DNA of 62,858 nucleotides, taken from contig PEAB01000012.1 of assembly GCA_002753395.1 (NCBI GenBank), positions 1 through 62,858 on the forward strand, read 5' to 3'. The position numbers were made by a program, and so were the translations under genes. This stretch comes from Nitrospirae bacterium MYbinv3. GTDB lineage: Bacteria > Nitrospirota > Thermodesulfovibrionia > Thermodesulfovibrionales > Magnetobacteriaceae. The notes under the pieces are model-generated. The model did not search any database. It worked only from the letters and a program-made list of their open reading frames with translations, and had not been told where the DNA came from. Below are positions 25,109-33,015 of the stretch, one piece after another. The stretch's first letter is position 1. Every line of letters begins with the position of its first letter.

Positions 25109-26554
25109 GTGCAACAGGATTCAGTTATATATAAGAACATCCTAGAAAACATGAAAGATGGTGTAATGACCATCGACTTTGAGGGGCGCATCATTACGTT
25201 CAACCGTGCTGCTGAGGAGATCCTTGAGATTGACAAGGACAGTATAATTAATAAAAACTATGCCGAGATCTTCCTGCTGCATGAGGAAAACGATGACTTT
25301 AATCAGGTAATCTTCGATGCTGTATATGAATCCTCTATGAAGCACAACAAGGTCGTCTCTTTTAACGCCGGCAGTGGTATTAAGACGCTCTCTATGACAA
25401 CCACTTATTTAAGCGCCGAGGGTAGAGATATCGGTGTGATCAGCGTATTTAACGATATAACCGAGCTTACGGAGCTGCGGGATGCCTTGCGGGCAATGGA
25501 GGAGATTAAGCGGCTTAACAACGAGCTGGAGGTACACAACAAGTTTATAAGAGGGGTGTTTGGACGCTATCTGTCGGACGATATCGTAAGGAGCCTGATA
25601 GAGACGCCTGGGGGGCTAGCACTAGGTGGCAAAAAGGAAGAGATAACGATAATGATGACCGACCTGAGAGGTTTTACCTCCCTTTCTGAGAGGCTCTTGC
25701 CAGAGACAGTGGTGGCCATCTTAAACAACTATCTAGCTGCCATGACCGACATCATCCTGAAGTATAAGGGTACAATAGACGAGTTTATAGGAGATGCCAT
25801 ACTGGTTCTGTTTGGGGCGCCGATCAGTTGTGCAGATCATGCGCAGCGTGCTGTTGCCTGTGCCTTAGAGATGCAGCTTGCCATGGAGGTGGTTAATCAG
25901 TACAACCGCGATCACGGGTTTCCTAATATAGAGATGGGGATCGGTATAAATACAGGAAATGTGGTTGTCGGCAACGTGGGTTCAAGCAAGCGCACCAAAT
26001 ATGGAGTTGTCGGACGCAACGTCAACCTCACCTCAAGGATTGAGTCTTACACAACGGCCGGGCAGGTGTTTATCTCTAGTGCGACAAAGGAAAGGATAAC
26101 CCAGCCCCTACGGATTATCTCCAGCATGGAGGTAGCGCCCAAAGGGGTAAAAGAGCCTATTACCATCTACAACGTGGGCGGCATAGGAGGCATATATGAT
26201 CTTTACTTACAAGACGCAAGCGACGTTCTCAATACGCTTGAAAGAGAGCTGGTCGTTAATTTATCAATCGTGGAAGGCAAGGACACGGGCAAAGCACAGT
26301 TTGAGGCAAGCGTCGTAAAACTCTCCAACAGAGAGGCAATCATGCTGACAACCGCACCCGTAGAGCCGCTGTGCAATATGAGATTTTTTATTAAGGGGCC
26401 GGACGGTGTTTTGATATCAGACAGTCTCTACGGTAAGGTCATAGAGAAAATGAGGCCAAGTTGCGTAACAGAGCCTGGCGTGTTTAGCATAAGGGTGAAT
26501 TTTACCTCCATCCCGTCTGAGGTAAGCGATTATTTCAAAGGGCTTTTGTCGTAA
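25109..26554 (+). CDS. PAS-linked class III nucleotide cyclase
   Basis: The 481-residue soluble protein has an N-terminal PAS domain (about 5-125), a short coiled linker (about 125-150) and a class III cyclase domain (about 165-350). The metal aspartates lie in T-D-L-R-G-F-T and F-I-G-D-A-I. The residue that is lysine in adenylate cyclases (before F-I-G-D) is glutamate, and the second base-selecting position, in R-T-K-Y-G-V-V-G, is lysine. Substrate choice cannot be read off; the glutamate resembles guanylate cyclases. The last ~110 residues form a beta-rich domain that may be PilZ-like. GTG start, apparently leaderless. Confidence 0.9.
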   Translation: MQQDSVIYKNILENMKDGVMTIDFEGRIITFNRAAEEILEIDKDSIINKNYAEIFLLHEENDDFNQVIFDAVYESSMKHNKVVSFNAGSGIKTLSMTTTYLSAEGRDIGVISVFNDITELTELRDALRAMEEIKRLNNELEVHNKFIRGVFGRYLSDDIVRSLIETPGGLALGGKKEEITIMMTDLRGFTSLSERLLPETVVAILNNYLAAMTDIILKYKGTIDEFIGDAILVLFGAPISCADHAQRAVACALEMQLAMEVVNQYNRDHGFPNIEMGIGINTGNVVVGNVGSSKRTKYGVVGRNVNLTSRIESYTTAGQVFISSATKERITQPLRIISSMEVAPKGVKEPITIYNVGGIGGIYDLYLQDASDVLNTLERELVVNLSIVEGKDTGKAQFEASVVKLSNREAIMLTTAPVEPLCNMRFFIKGPDGVLISDSLYGKVIEKMRPSCVTEPGVFSIRVNFTSIPSEVSDYFKGLLS

Positions 26555-26564
26555 TTAATTACAA

Positions 26565-26697
26565 GTAGGGGAGACTCTGCCTGCTGACGCAGGGGTTAGC
26601 AACCCCCTCCCCTCAGACCCACCCACAAGGGGACCAGTCCCCTTGACCCCATTAATTTTTATTGTCCCCCATGAAATTCTTATGCACCCATGTTAAA
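26565..26697. repeat. dispersed repeat copy (family 1), right end intact
   Basis: Modules GGGGAGACTCTGCC, GGGGTTAGCAACCCCC and AAGGGGACCAGTCCCCTT are followed by CCCCCATGAAATTCTTATGCACCC. That right end, read in reverse, nearly equals the left end of the 20329 element. It lies just upstream of the cytochrome operon. Confidence 0.65.
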
Positions 26698-26768
26698 TTA
26701 AGTCATTGACAAAGGGTTGGTATCTATTTATAATAAGGAAAATTTTTAATAAAGAGGGTATTAGAATT

Positions 26769-27302
26769 ATGAGTAGTCATGCTTGGAGACCAGTAGTTGT
26801 AATTGTTGCTGTAGTTATTGCCGGGCTTGTAGTGAGGCAGATGATCATCCCGAAGGATTTTACTGCAAAGAACGGAGACTACAAGTACCAGTGGCACCGT
26901 GCCAGTAACGAGGATGAATGGAAGAGAATGGAACCAAAACACATGGGACGGGATTTCTGCCAACAGTGTCATCCCGACAAGATTGAGGCTGTGGCAGATT
27001 CAGGGCATCAGCATGTGCAGTGTGAAAACTGTCACGTCCAGTTTGACCCTGAAAAGCGTGGACACAAGACCATCGACCTGAAGGCTGATTATAAGTACCA
27101 GCTTGACATCGGTATCGACAGATCCAGGGAGTTGTGTAAAAGGTGCCACTCGCAGCTAAAGTACAGGCCATCGGTTTACACGAACTTTTCAAAGGGGCCT
27201 ATACCGTTTAAGATGATAGACCCGGAGAAGCACAACGCGGGCGTTGAGTGTGTCATGTGTCATGACGTTCACAAAACTGGTTTTAAGACTGGTGTTAAAT
27301 AA
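26769..27302 (+). CDS. membrane-anchored tetrahaem cytochrome c (module 1)
   Basis: The ATG at 26769 is preferred over the upstream in-frame start because it places a single N-terminal membrane anchor (about 6-24) at the beginning, giving 177 residues. Four C-x2-C-H haem sites follow (C-Q-Q-C-H, C-E-N-C-H, C-K-R-C-H, C-V-M-C-H). It should pass electrons on the periplasmic side to or from the FeS and NrfD proteins encoded next, in the same order as in Nrf-, Dsr- and Act-type complexes. No terminal reductase gene is adjacent. Confidence 0.88.
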   Translation: MSSHAWRPVVVIVAVVIAGLVVRQMIIPKDFTAKNGDYKYQWHRASNEDEWKRMEPKHMGRDFCQQCHPDKIEAVADSGHQHVQCENCHVQFDPEKRGHKTIDLKADYKYQLDIGIDRSRELCKRCHSQLKYRPSVYTNFSKGPIPFKMIDPEKHNAGVECVMCHDVHKTGFKTGVK

Positions 27303-27320
27303 GGGAAGGAAGGGCTGATA

Positions 27321-28100
27321 ATGAAACTAACTAGACGAGAACTTTTGAAGATGGGTCTTATTTCGATCTGCGGTGCGGTCATACCGGTCAGTGCTTTTGA
27401 GGTCTTTAAACCAGAGGCTCTGGCGTCATTGATACATCCATTCAGTAAGAAAAAGAGATGGGCTTTTGTTGTGGACACGACCAAGTGCGTAGGATGCGGG
27501 ATGTGCGTCAAGGCTTGTAAGCTTGAAAACGACGTGCCTTTCTACGCAGATATTCAAAGAACATGGGTGGAGAGGTATGTACAGCGTAAAGGTGGCGAAG
27601 TCATTATAGACTCACCGCGCGGGGCCAGATATGGTTTCACGGCAAACGACCCCCAAGGCAGAACAGATGTCCCGGAAGATGATATATCAAAGGGCTTTTT
27701 CGTTCCAAAACTGTGTAACCACTGTGAAAAACCATCATGCGTGCAGGTCTGCCCTGCCGGTGCCACGTATAAGACGGAAGATGGCGTGGTATTGGTTGAC
27801 AGGAAATGGTGTATAGGCTGCGGTTATTGCATTACAAACTGTCCTTATTTTGCAAGATTCTTCCATCCTGTCTATAATACTGCTGATAAGTGCACGTTCT
27901 GTTATCACAGGATAACCAAGGGGAGAAAGACCGCCTGTGTGGAGGCCTGTGCCTTTGGAGTCAGAAAGATAGGGCTGCTCAATGACCCCGACAGCGAGGT
28001 GTTTAATATAGTCAAGACAGAGAGGGTTGCTGTGCTAAAACCTGAATATGGAAACGAGCCGCATGTATTTTACATCGGTCTAGACCATATTGTAAGATAA
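27321..28100 (+). CDS. periplasmic four-cluster FeS protein with Tat signal (module 1)
   Basis: The 259 residues start with a twin-arginine leader (T-R-R-E-L-L-K-M-G and a hydrophobic stretch) and contain four cysteine groups of the DmsB/NrfC/DsrO type: C-V-G-C-G-M-C, C-N-H-C...C-V-Q-V-C-P, C-I-G-C-G-Y-C, and C-T-F-C...C-V-E-A-C. It carries electrons between the cytochrome and the NrfD-like quinone-reactive subunit. It sits 18 bases after the cytochrome gene and 18 before the NrfD-like gene. Confidence 0.92.
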   Translation: MKLTRRELLKMGLISICGAVIPVSAFEVFKPEALASLIHPFSKKKRWAFVVDTTKCVGCGMCVKACKLENDVPFYADIQRTWVERYVQRKGGEVIIDSPRGARYGFTANDPQGRTDVPEDDISKGFFVPKLCNHCEKPSCVQVCPAGATYKTEDGVVLVDRKWCIGCGYCITNCPYFARFFHPVYNTADKCTFCYHRITKGRKTACVEACAFGVRKIGLLNDPDSEVFNIVKTERVAVLKPEYGNEPHVFYIGLDHIVR

Positions 28101-28118
28101 ACGTGAAACTAAATTGAG

Positions 28119-29348
28119 GTGATCGATATGGAAGCAGGTTCAATAAACGAATCGGTACATGGGGCGCTGTGGACGATCAGAGAGTTGTACACGTATCCCA
28201 ATGAGTATATGTACTGGACGGTGCACATAGTGGTGTATCCGTTTTTGACGGGTCTTGTGGCGGGGGCGTTTGTGTTGTCCTCGATGTACCACGTCTTTGG
28301 TAAGGAGCAGTTAAAGCCGGTTGCAAAGTTTTCTTTAGTGTTTTCTCTGGCCTTGTTGATTATGGCGCCGGTGCCGTTGCTGTTTCACCTGACGCAGCCG
28401 TTCAGGTCGATAAACATAATGCTTACGCCGCATTTTTATTCGGCCATTGCGGCCTTTACATTGGTGTATCTGACATATATGGCAATCGTTATGTCAGAGA
28501 TATGGTTTGTGTTCAGACCGTTTATCGTAAAAAACGCCCTGGAAAAAACGGGGCTTATGGGACTGATCTACAAGGTTATGACGCTTGGATCATACGATGT
28601 CAGCGAAACGGCCTTGCACACGGATGAGAAGATCATTAAGGTACTTGCAGCAGTAGGCATTCCAGCGGCTGCGTTCCTACACGGGTATGTGGGATTTATC
28701 TTTGGTTCAGTCAAGACAGTGCCTCTGTGGAAGACGCCGTTGATGCCGTTTATATTCCTCATGTCAGCGATAATATCAGGTGTGGCCATCTGTATCATTA
28801 CCTACACGGTTGGCATGTCATTAACCAGAAAATTCATTTGCGGCGCCTCAATCAGGAGCATGGCGAAGGTCCTTTCTATGTTTCTGATTATAGCGTTCAT
28901 GCTTGAAGGCATAGACATAGTGTTTCATGCCTATACGGCAGAGGAGTTCTGGGGGATACTCAGTGAGCTCTTGTTTCAGCGATTTGCCTTTAAGATGATC
29001 GTAATCCAGTGGGTATGCGGTATGATACTACCGATGATCCTGCTTTTTATACCCAATGTTAGTATATTAAGGGCCTTTATATCGGCGTGTCTTGTTATCA
29101 TTGGTGTGTTTATGATGAGGTGGGATGTTGTAATAGGCGGTCAATCGATGTCTAGGAGCTTTGCAGGATTCCTAAATTATAAGCTGCCTATATTGCCAAC
29201 ATCTATAGAGGCCTTTAGAGAAGGACTCTTTGCCGTTATAATACTGCTTGTTGCCCCTTTTGTATTGTTGTTTATATTCAATAAGGTATTACCTGTCTTT
29301 ACCGAGGTCTTTACAGAAGAAGAATGCAAGCTGTCTGAGGGCAAATAA
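28119..29348 (+). CDS. NrfD/HmcC-like quinone-interacting membrane subunit (module 1)
   Basis: The 409-residue integral membrane protein has about ten helices. The F-L-H-G-Y-V-G-F-I-F-G-S-V-K segment and the T-P-L-M-P-F-I-F-L-M-S-A-I step are typical of the NrfD/PsrC superfamily (HmcC-like branch). It exchanges electrons between the quinone pool and the periplasmic FeS partner, with possible proton coupling. It closes the first cytochrome/FeS/NrfD set. Confidence 0.9.
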   Translation: MIDMEAGSINESVHGALWTIRELYTYPNEYMYWTVHIVVYPFLTGLVAGAFVLSSMYHVFGKEQLKPVAKFSLVFSLALLIMAPVPLLFHLTQPFRSINIMLTPHFYSAIAAFTLVYLTYMAIVMSEIWFVFRPFIVKNALEKTGLMGLIYKVMTLGSYDVSETALHTDEKIIKVLAAVGIPAAAFLHGYVGFIFGSVKTVPLWKTPLMPFIFLMSAIISGVAICIITYTVGMSLTRKFICGASIRSMAKVLSMFLIIAFMLEGIDIVFHAYTAEEFWGILSELLFQRFAFKMIVIQWVCGMILPMILLFIPNVSILRAFISACLVIIGVFMMRWDVVIGGQSMSRSFAGFLNYKLPILPTSIEAFREGLFAVIILLVAPFVLLFIFNKVLPVFTEVFTEEECKLSEGK

Positions 29349-29435
29349 TTCGCAAATGATAAGCAGCAATTCTAGATAGACACTCTATGAGGACGTCTAT
29401 CTTTAGGATTGCTGCATACAAGAGAGGTGGTGGTT

Positions 29436-30116
29436 ATGAAAAGATTAGTTGGATGTATCGTTTATGCGCTGGTAGTAGTCACCATTTTGTTGGCAGCACA
29501 CAGGCTGAGGGCGGAGCCTGGAACACCAGCACCAGAGCAAAAACAACAGACCCCTCAAAATACACAACAGGTGCCTAAGACAGCGTCAGAACAAGCAGAT
29601 GCTGAACACCACGCTACGATACCTAAGTACTTTACGACTAGACCGCCTTTTTCAGAGGGTATATTTCCATGTACCACGTGTCATGCAGGTCTAAAACCTG
29701 ATAAGACACGTCGTGAACTCTACTTTCATACAGAGATATCGCTTAAACATGCGGCAAAACAACGCTGGTGCCTTGACTGCCACGATTCAGAAAATAGGGA
29801 TAGGTTGAGACTGGCAAACGGTGACCACGTAACGTTTGAGGAGTCGTATATGTTATGCGGTCAGTGTCATGGTAACGTATTCAGAGAATGGAAGAAAGGG
29901 ATTCACGGCAAGCGCACTGGCTTGTGGAACAGCGACAAACCAGGCGACAAAGTGTATCTTTTGTGTGTAAACTGCCACAATCCACATTCACCCCAGTTTA
30001 AACCTATAAAACCTCTGCCGCTACCTGTCAGACCAAATGAGATAACAAACATAAAAGGCACCTCAACCGTGGAGATTGAAGGACATAAATTATATATACC
30101 CGTGTACGGTAAGTAA
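29436..30116 (+). CDS. tetrahaem cytochrome c (module 2)
   Basis: Start 29436 is chosen because GAGAGGTGGT precedes it and a signal sequence or anchor follows at once (K-R-L-V-G-C-I-V-Y-A-L-V-V-V). The 226-residue product has a Q/P-rich linker and four C-x2-C-H motifs (C-T-T-C-H, C-L-D-C-H, C-G-Q-C-H, C-V-N-C-H). Spacing and surrounding sequence differ from the module 1 cytochrome, so it is not a recent copy. Confidence 0.88.
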   Translation: MKRLVGCIVYALVVVTILLAAHRLRAEPGTPAPEQKQQTPQNTQQVPKTASEQADAEHHATIPKYFTTRPPFSEGIFPCTTCHAGLKPDKTRRELYFHTEISLKHAAKQRWCLDCHDSENRDRLRLANGDHVTFEESYMLCGQCHGNVFREWKKGIHGKRTGLWNSDKPGDKVYLLCVNCHNPHSPQFKPIKPLPLPVRPNEITNIKGTSTVEIEGHKLYIPVYGK

Positions 30117-30188
30117 GGTGTTTTATCTAATCGATGTGTATTGGCATTACAACAGGCGAAGAGAAGAAGGGGGATGGAAGGGATATAT

Positions 30189-31094
30189 ATGAAAAGAAGG
30201 GATTTTCTTAAAACAGCCTCAGTTGCCGTGGCGTTGGGTCTGGAGGGGATAGCGCTGCCGGATAGAGATGCTGGCGCCTCAATATGGGAGACATTTTTTC
30301 AGAAACACTTCAGGGAGATGACACAGGCAGAAAAAGAGGAGGTAGTTAAAAAACTTGAAACAGATTACAAAAAAAGATTTGGCAAAGACATAAAGGTCAA
30401 GGCAAATGGACCACTACCTAACGTTCTCTATGGCTACGGCTTGGACCTGACTCGATGCGTTGGATGCAGGAGGTGTGTATATGCCTGCGTTACTGAAAAC
30501 AACCTCTCACGTAACCCACAGATACAGTATATATCGGTTTTGCGTTTTAAAAGCGGTGAAAAGTGGGTGGACGACCTTGAGGATGCTGATAAATACTACA
30601 ACCCTGACGTAGTGCCTGAACCTGGCCACTTCTACATGCCCGTGCAGTGTCAGCAGTGCGAAAAGCCAGCCTGCACAAAGGTATGTCCCACACAGGCCAC
30701 CTGGAAGGAACCAGACGGTATCGTCGTTGTGGATTACAACTGGTGCATAGGGTGCAGATACTGTATGGCAGCGTGTCCCTATGGCGCAAGAAAGTTTAAC
30801 TGGGCGCAGCCAACTATCCCTGTTGAGCAGATCAACCCGCAAACACATTATCTTGGCAACAGGTTTAAGCATAGAGGGTGCGTTGAGAAATGTACATTCT
30901 GTATACAGCGTGTGCGTGAAAATCCGGGAAGATATCCAGCGTGTGTTGAGATCTGTCCGGTAGGGGCCAGAAAGTTTGGTAACCTGTTGGACGAAAAAAG
31001 TGAGATACGTCTCCTTATTGAAACCAAGCGGGTGTTTCGTCTAAAGGAACACTTAAACACAAATCCAAAATTCTACTATTTCTTTTCTCTTTAG
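30189..31094 (+). CDS. periplasmic FeS protein with Tat signal (module 2)
   Basis: The ATG at 30189 begins a twin-arginine leader (K-R-R-D-F-L-K-T-A), giving 301 residues; the longer upstream frame is unlikely. Four cysteine groups for 4Fe-4S clusters are present (C-V-G-C-R-R-C, C-Q-Q-C...C-T-K-V-C-P, C-I-G-C-R-Y-C, C-T-F-C...C-V-E-I-C-P). It resembles DsrO/HybA/NrfC proteins. A roughly 60-residue helical insertion precedes the first cluster, absent from module 1. Confidence 0.92.
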   Translation: MKRRDFLKTASVAVALGLEGIALPDRDAGASIWETFFQKHFREMTQAEKEEVVKKLETDYKKRFGKDIKVKANGPLPNVLYGYGLDLTRCVGCRRCVYACVTENNLSRNPQIQYISVLRFKSGEKWVDDLEDADKYYNPDVVPEPGHFYMPVQCQQCEKPACTKVCPTQATWKEPDGIVVVDYNWCIGCRYCMAACPYGARKFNWAQPTIPVEQINPQTHYLGNRFKHRGCVEKCTFCIQRVRENPGRYPACVEICPVGARKFGNLLDEKSEIRLLIETKRVFRLKEHLNTNPKFYYFFSL

Positions 31095-31107
31095 AGGAGA
31101 TTCCGTT

Positions 31108-32334
31108 ATGTTTCGTTTTATTAAAGAGCTAATATTTCATTTAACCAGAGGGAGCGCTCTCTATTACGTATGGATCATTGCCCTGTTGGCAATAATCTTT
31201 AACGGTGTTGTGGCCTATACTCATCAGTTAGAGGCAGGACTCATCGTTACAAACATGCGAGATCAGGTGTCATGGGGGGCGTATATTGCAAACTTCACCT
31301 TTTTAGTTGGCGTGGCAGCAGCGGCAGTGCTTTTGGTCATACCAGCGTATCTGTACCACTTTAAACCGATAAAAGAGATAGTTCTCTTTGGTGAGATGAT
31401 CGCTATCACGGCGTTAATAATGTGCCTGATGTTTGTTATTGTAGATCTAGGAAGACCTCAATTTGCCTGGCACATGCTAATAACACCTAACTTTCCAAAC
31501 TCTCTTCTTGTTTGGGACGTTATTGCACTCAACGGTTACCTTGTTATAAACATTGCGGCTGTTTCATATATACTCTACAGGAAGGCACACGGTTTGGAAT
31601 ACAAGATGTCAATAATGTGGCCAATTGTAATGCTGTCTATCCCATGGGCAATCAGCATACACACAGTAACGGCGTTTTTGTATAACGGTCTGTCGTCAAG
31701 ACCGTTCTGGAACGCCTCAATCGTAGCGCCAAGGTTCATTGCATCTGCCCTTTGCTCAGGCCCTGCCTTGATGATCCTCATATTTCAGGTGGCCAGGAGG
31801 CTCTCAGACATAGACGTTACCGATACCGCAATCTTTAAAATCGCTGAACTCATAGCATACGCAATGGGTTTAAACCTCTATCTGTTTGGGGCAGAGATTT
31901 TTAAGGAGTTCTACTCAGACAGCATCCACTTGGCGCCGATGAAGTACCTGTTTTTTGGTCTGAAGGGACACGACATCCTCGTACCGTTTGCCCGTACCGC
32001 TATAGTGTGCAACGTGGCGGCGTTCTTTCTGTTTTTAAATCATAAAACAAGGGAAAACTTCCTTACGTTAAATGTAGCTTGCATTCTTGTAATCATAGGT
32101 GTTTTTATAGAAAAAGGCGTAGGATTGATTATCCCAGGATTTGTGCCTGATACCCTCGGTGAGATATACGACTATTTTCCAACAGCTACGGAGGGTAAGA
32201 TATGTATAAGCATTTGGGCCACTGGCGCTCTGATCTACACGTTTATGATAAAAACGGCTATTCCCATTTATAAGGGAGAACTCTCTCTCCTGTCTAAAGG
32301 TGTTTCACCTGCTATTTCAAAGATGCGTTCCTGA
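31108..32334 (+). CDS. NrfD/DsrP-like membrane subunit (module 2)
   Basis: The 408-residue protein has about ten membrane helices. It resembles the DsrP/HybB branch: W-G-A-Y-I-A-N-F near residue 54, N-S-L-L-V-W-D near 133, and S-R-P-F-W-N-A-S-I-V-A-P-R-F near 195. It would link the membrane quinone pool to the module 2 FeS protein. DsrMK and sulfite reductase genes are absent here, so the physiological partner is unknown. Confidence 0.9.
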   Translation: MFRFIKELIFHLTRGSALYYVWIIALLAIIFNGVVAYTHQLEAGLIVTNMRDQVSWGAYIANFTFLVGVAAAAVLLVIPAYLYHFKPIKEIVLFGEMIAITALIMCLMFVIVDLGRPQFAWHMLITPNFPNSLLVWDVIALNGYLVINIAAVSYILYRKAHGLEYKMSIMWPIVMLSIPWAISIHTVTAFLYNGLSSRPFWNASIVAPRFIASALCSGPALMILIFQVARRLSDIDVTDTAIFKIAELIAYAMGLNLYLFGAEIFKEFYSDSIHLAPMKYLFFGLKGHDILVPFARTAIVCNVAAFFLFLNHKTRENFLTLNVACILVIIGVFIEKGVGLIIPGFVPDTLGEIYDYFPTATEGKICISIWATGALIYTFMIKTAIPIYKGELSLLSKGVSPAISKMRS

Positions 32335-32360
32335 TTAGACGTGAGCTTTAACGGGTATTT

Positions 32361-32588
32361 TTGATCAGAAAGCAGGAGCCATCTCTCTTAAAGCATCTGG
32401 CCTTTGCCAGCAATGTGGGACTGAGCTTTTTTGTCTCGGTCCTTGTAGGTGTGGCAATGGGACTTGGTCTAGATAGACTCTTTAATTCATCGCCATATTT
32501 GACGATAGCATTTCTGGTGCTGGGTACCATATCGGGATTTATTGAGGTATACAGGATCGCCAAGCGGGAGCTAGACAAGAATGAATAA
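32361..32588 (+). CDS. AtpZ/AtpI-type ATP synthase accessory protein
   Basis: The 75-residue protein has two membrane helices in the AtpZ pattern, a short basic lead, then G-V-A-M-G-L-G-L-D-R-L-F and a second helix with G-x-x-S-G-F-I-E-V-Y-R. It appears to start with TTG, as no ATG fits. It overlaps the next gene by 8 bases. Such pairs normally head an atpBE operon, but here atpB and atpE lie 15 kb away on the other strand. Confidence 0.75.
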   Translation: MIRKQEPSLLKHLAFASNVGLSFFVSVLVGVAMGLGLDRLFNSSPYLTIAFLVLGTISGFIEVYRIAKRELDKNE

Positions 32589-33015
32589 AGTGAATAAACT
32601 GTGCATCCCTAACGAGCGAATTGAACCGGAGCCGGCCAATCCCAGCACCCGTAGAGAATGGATGCTAATCAGTTATGCTGTCTTATTGCTAGTAATTGCG
32701 GTTTGTATAAGCCTGTATCTCAATTGGAATAGGCAGATCGTGAGTGTTGGCATAGGATGGCTTATGGGGTTTCTAAACTACAGTGTGATGAGGTGGAGCA
32801 CCAAAAGACTCATAATGCAGCAACAAGCCAAACTCATAATGATATTTCTAAATATGCTGCGTATGGGGTTTGTCTTTGTTTCTGTTATAATATTACTATT
32901 TCTAAAAGTAGTAACTATAAGCGGTCTGTTGGCAGGTTTTGCATTGATAAACATTTTAATCATAATTGATGGTTATCTAAACAGGGAAGGTTTGGATAAG
33001 GGACATGGTGGCTAG
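32581..33015 (+). CDS. atpI: ATP synthase subunit I-like protein
   Basis: A 144-residue protein with four membrane helices after a polar N-terminus. It contains the G-W-L-M-G-F-L-N-Y step of the AtpI/ATP_synt_I family, which assists c-ring assembly or magnesium supply. It overlaps the AtpZ-like gene upstream and the penicillin-binding protein gene downstream (11 bases), so the three are translationally linked. Confidence 0.75.
   Translation: MNKVNKLCIPNERIEPEPANPSTRREWMLISYAVLLLVIAVCISLYLNWNRQIVSVGIGWLMGFLNYSVMRWSTKRLIMQQQAKLIMIFLNMLRMGFVFVSVIILLFLKVVTISGLLAGFALINILIIIDGYLNREGLDKGHGG

Noticed and set aside
26860-27192. 110-codon minus-strand frame opposite the cytochrome gene
   Set aside because: A shadow of the real gene, without a recognisable protein.
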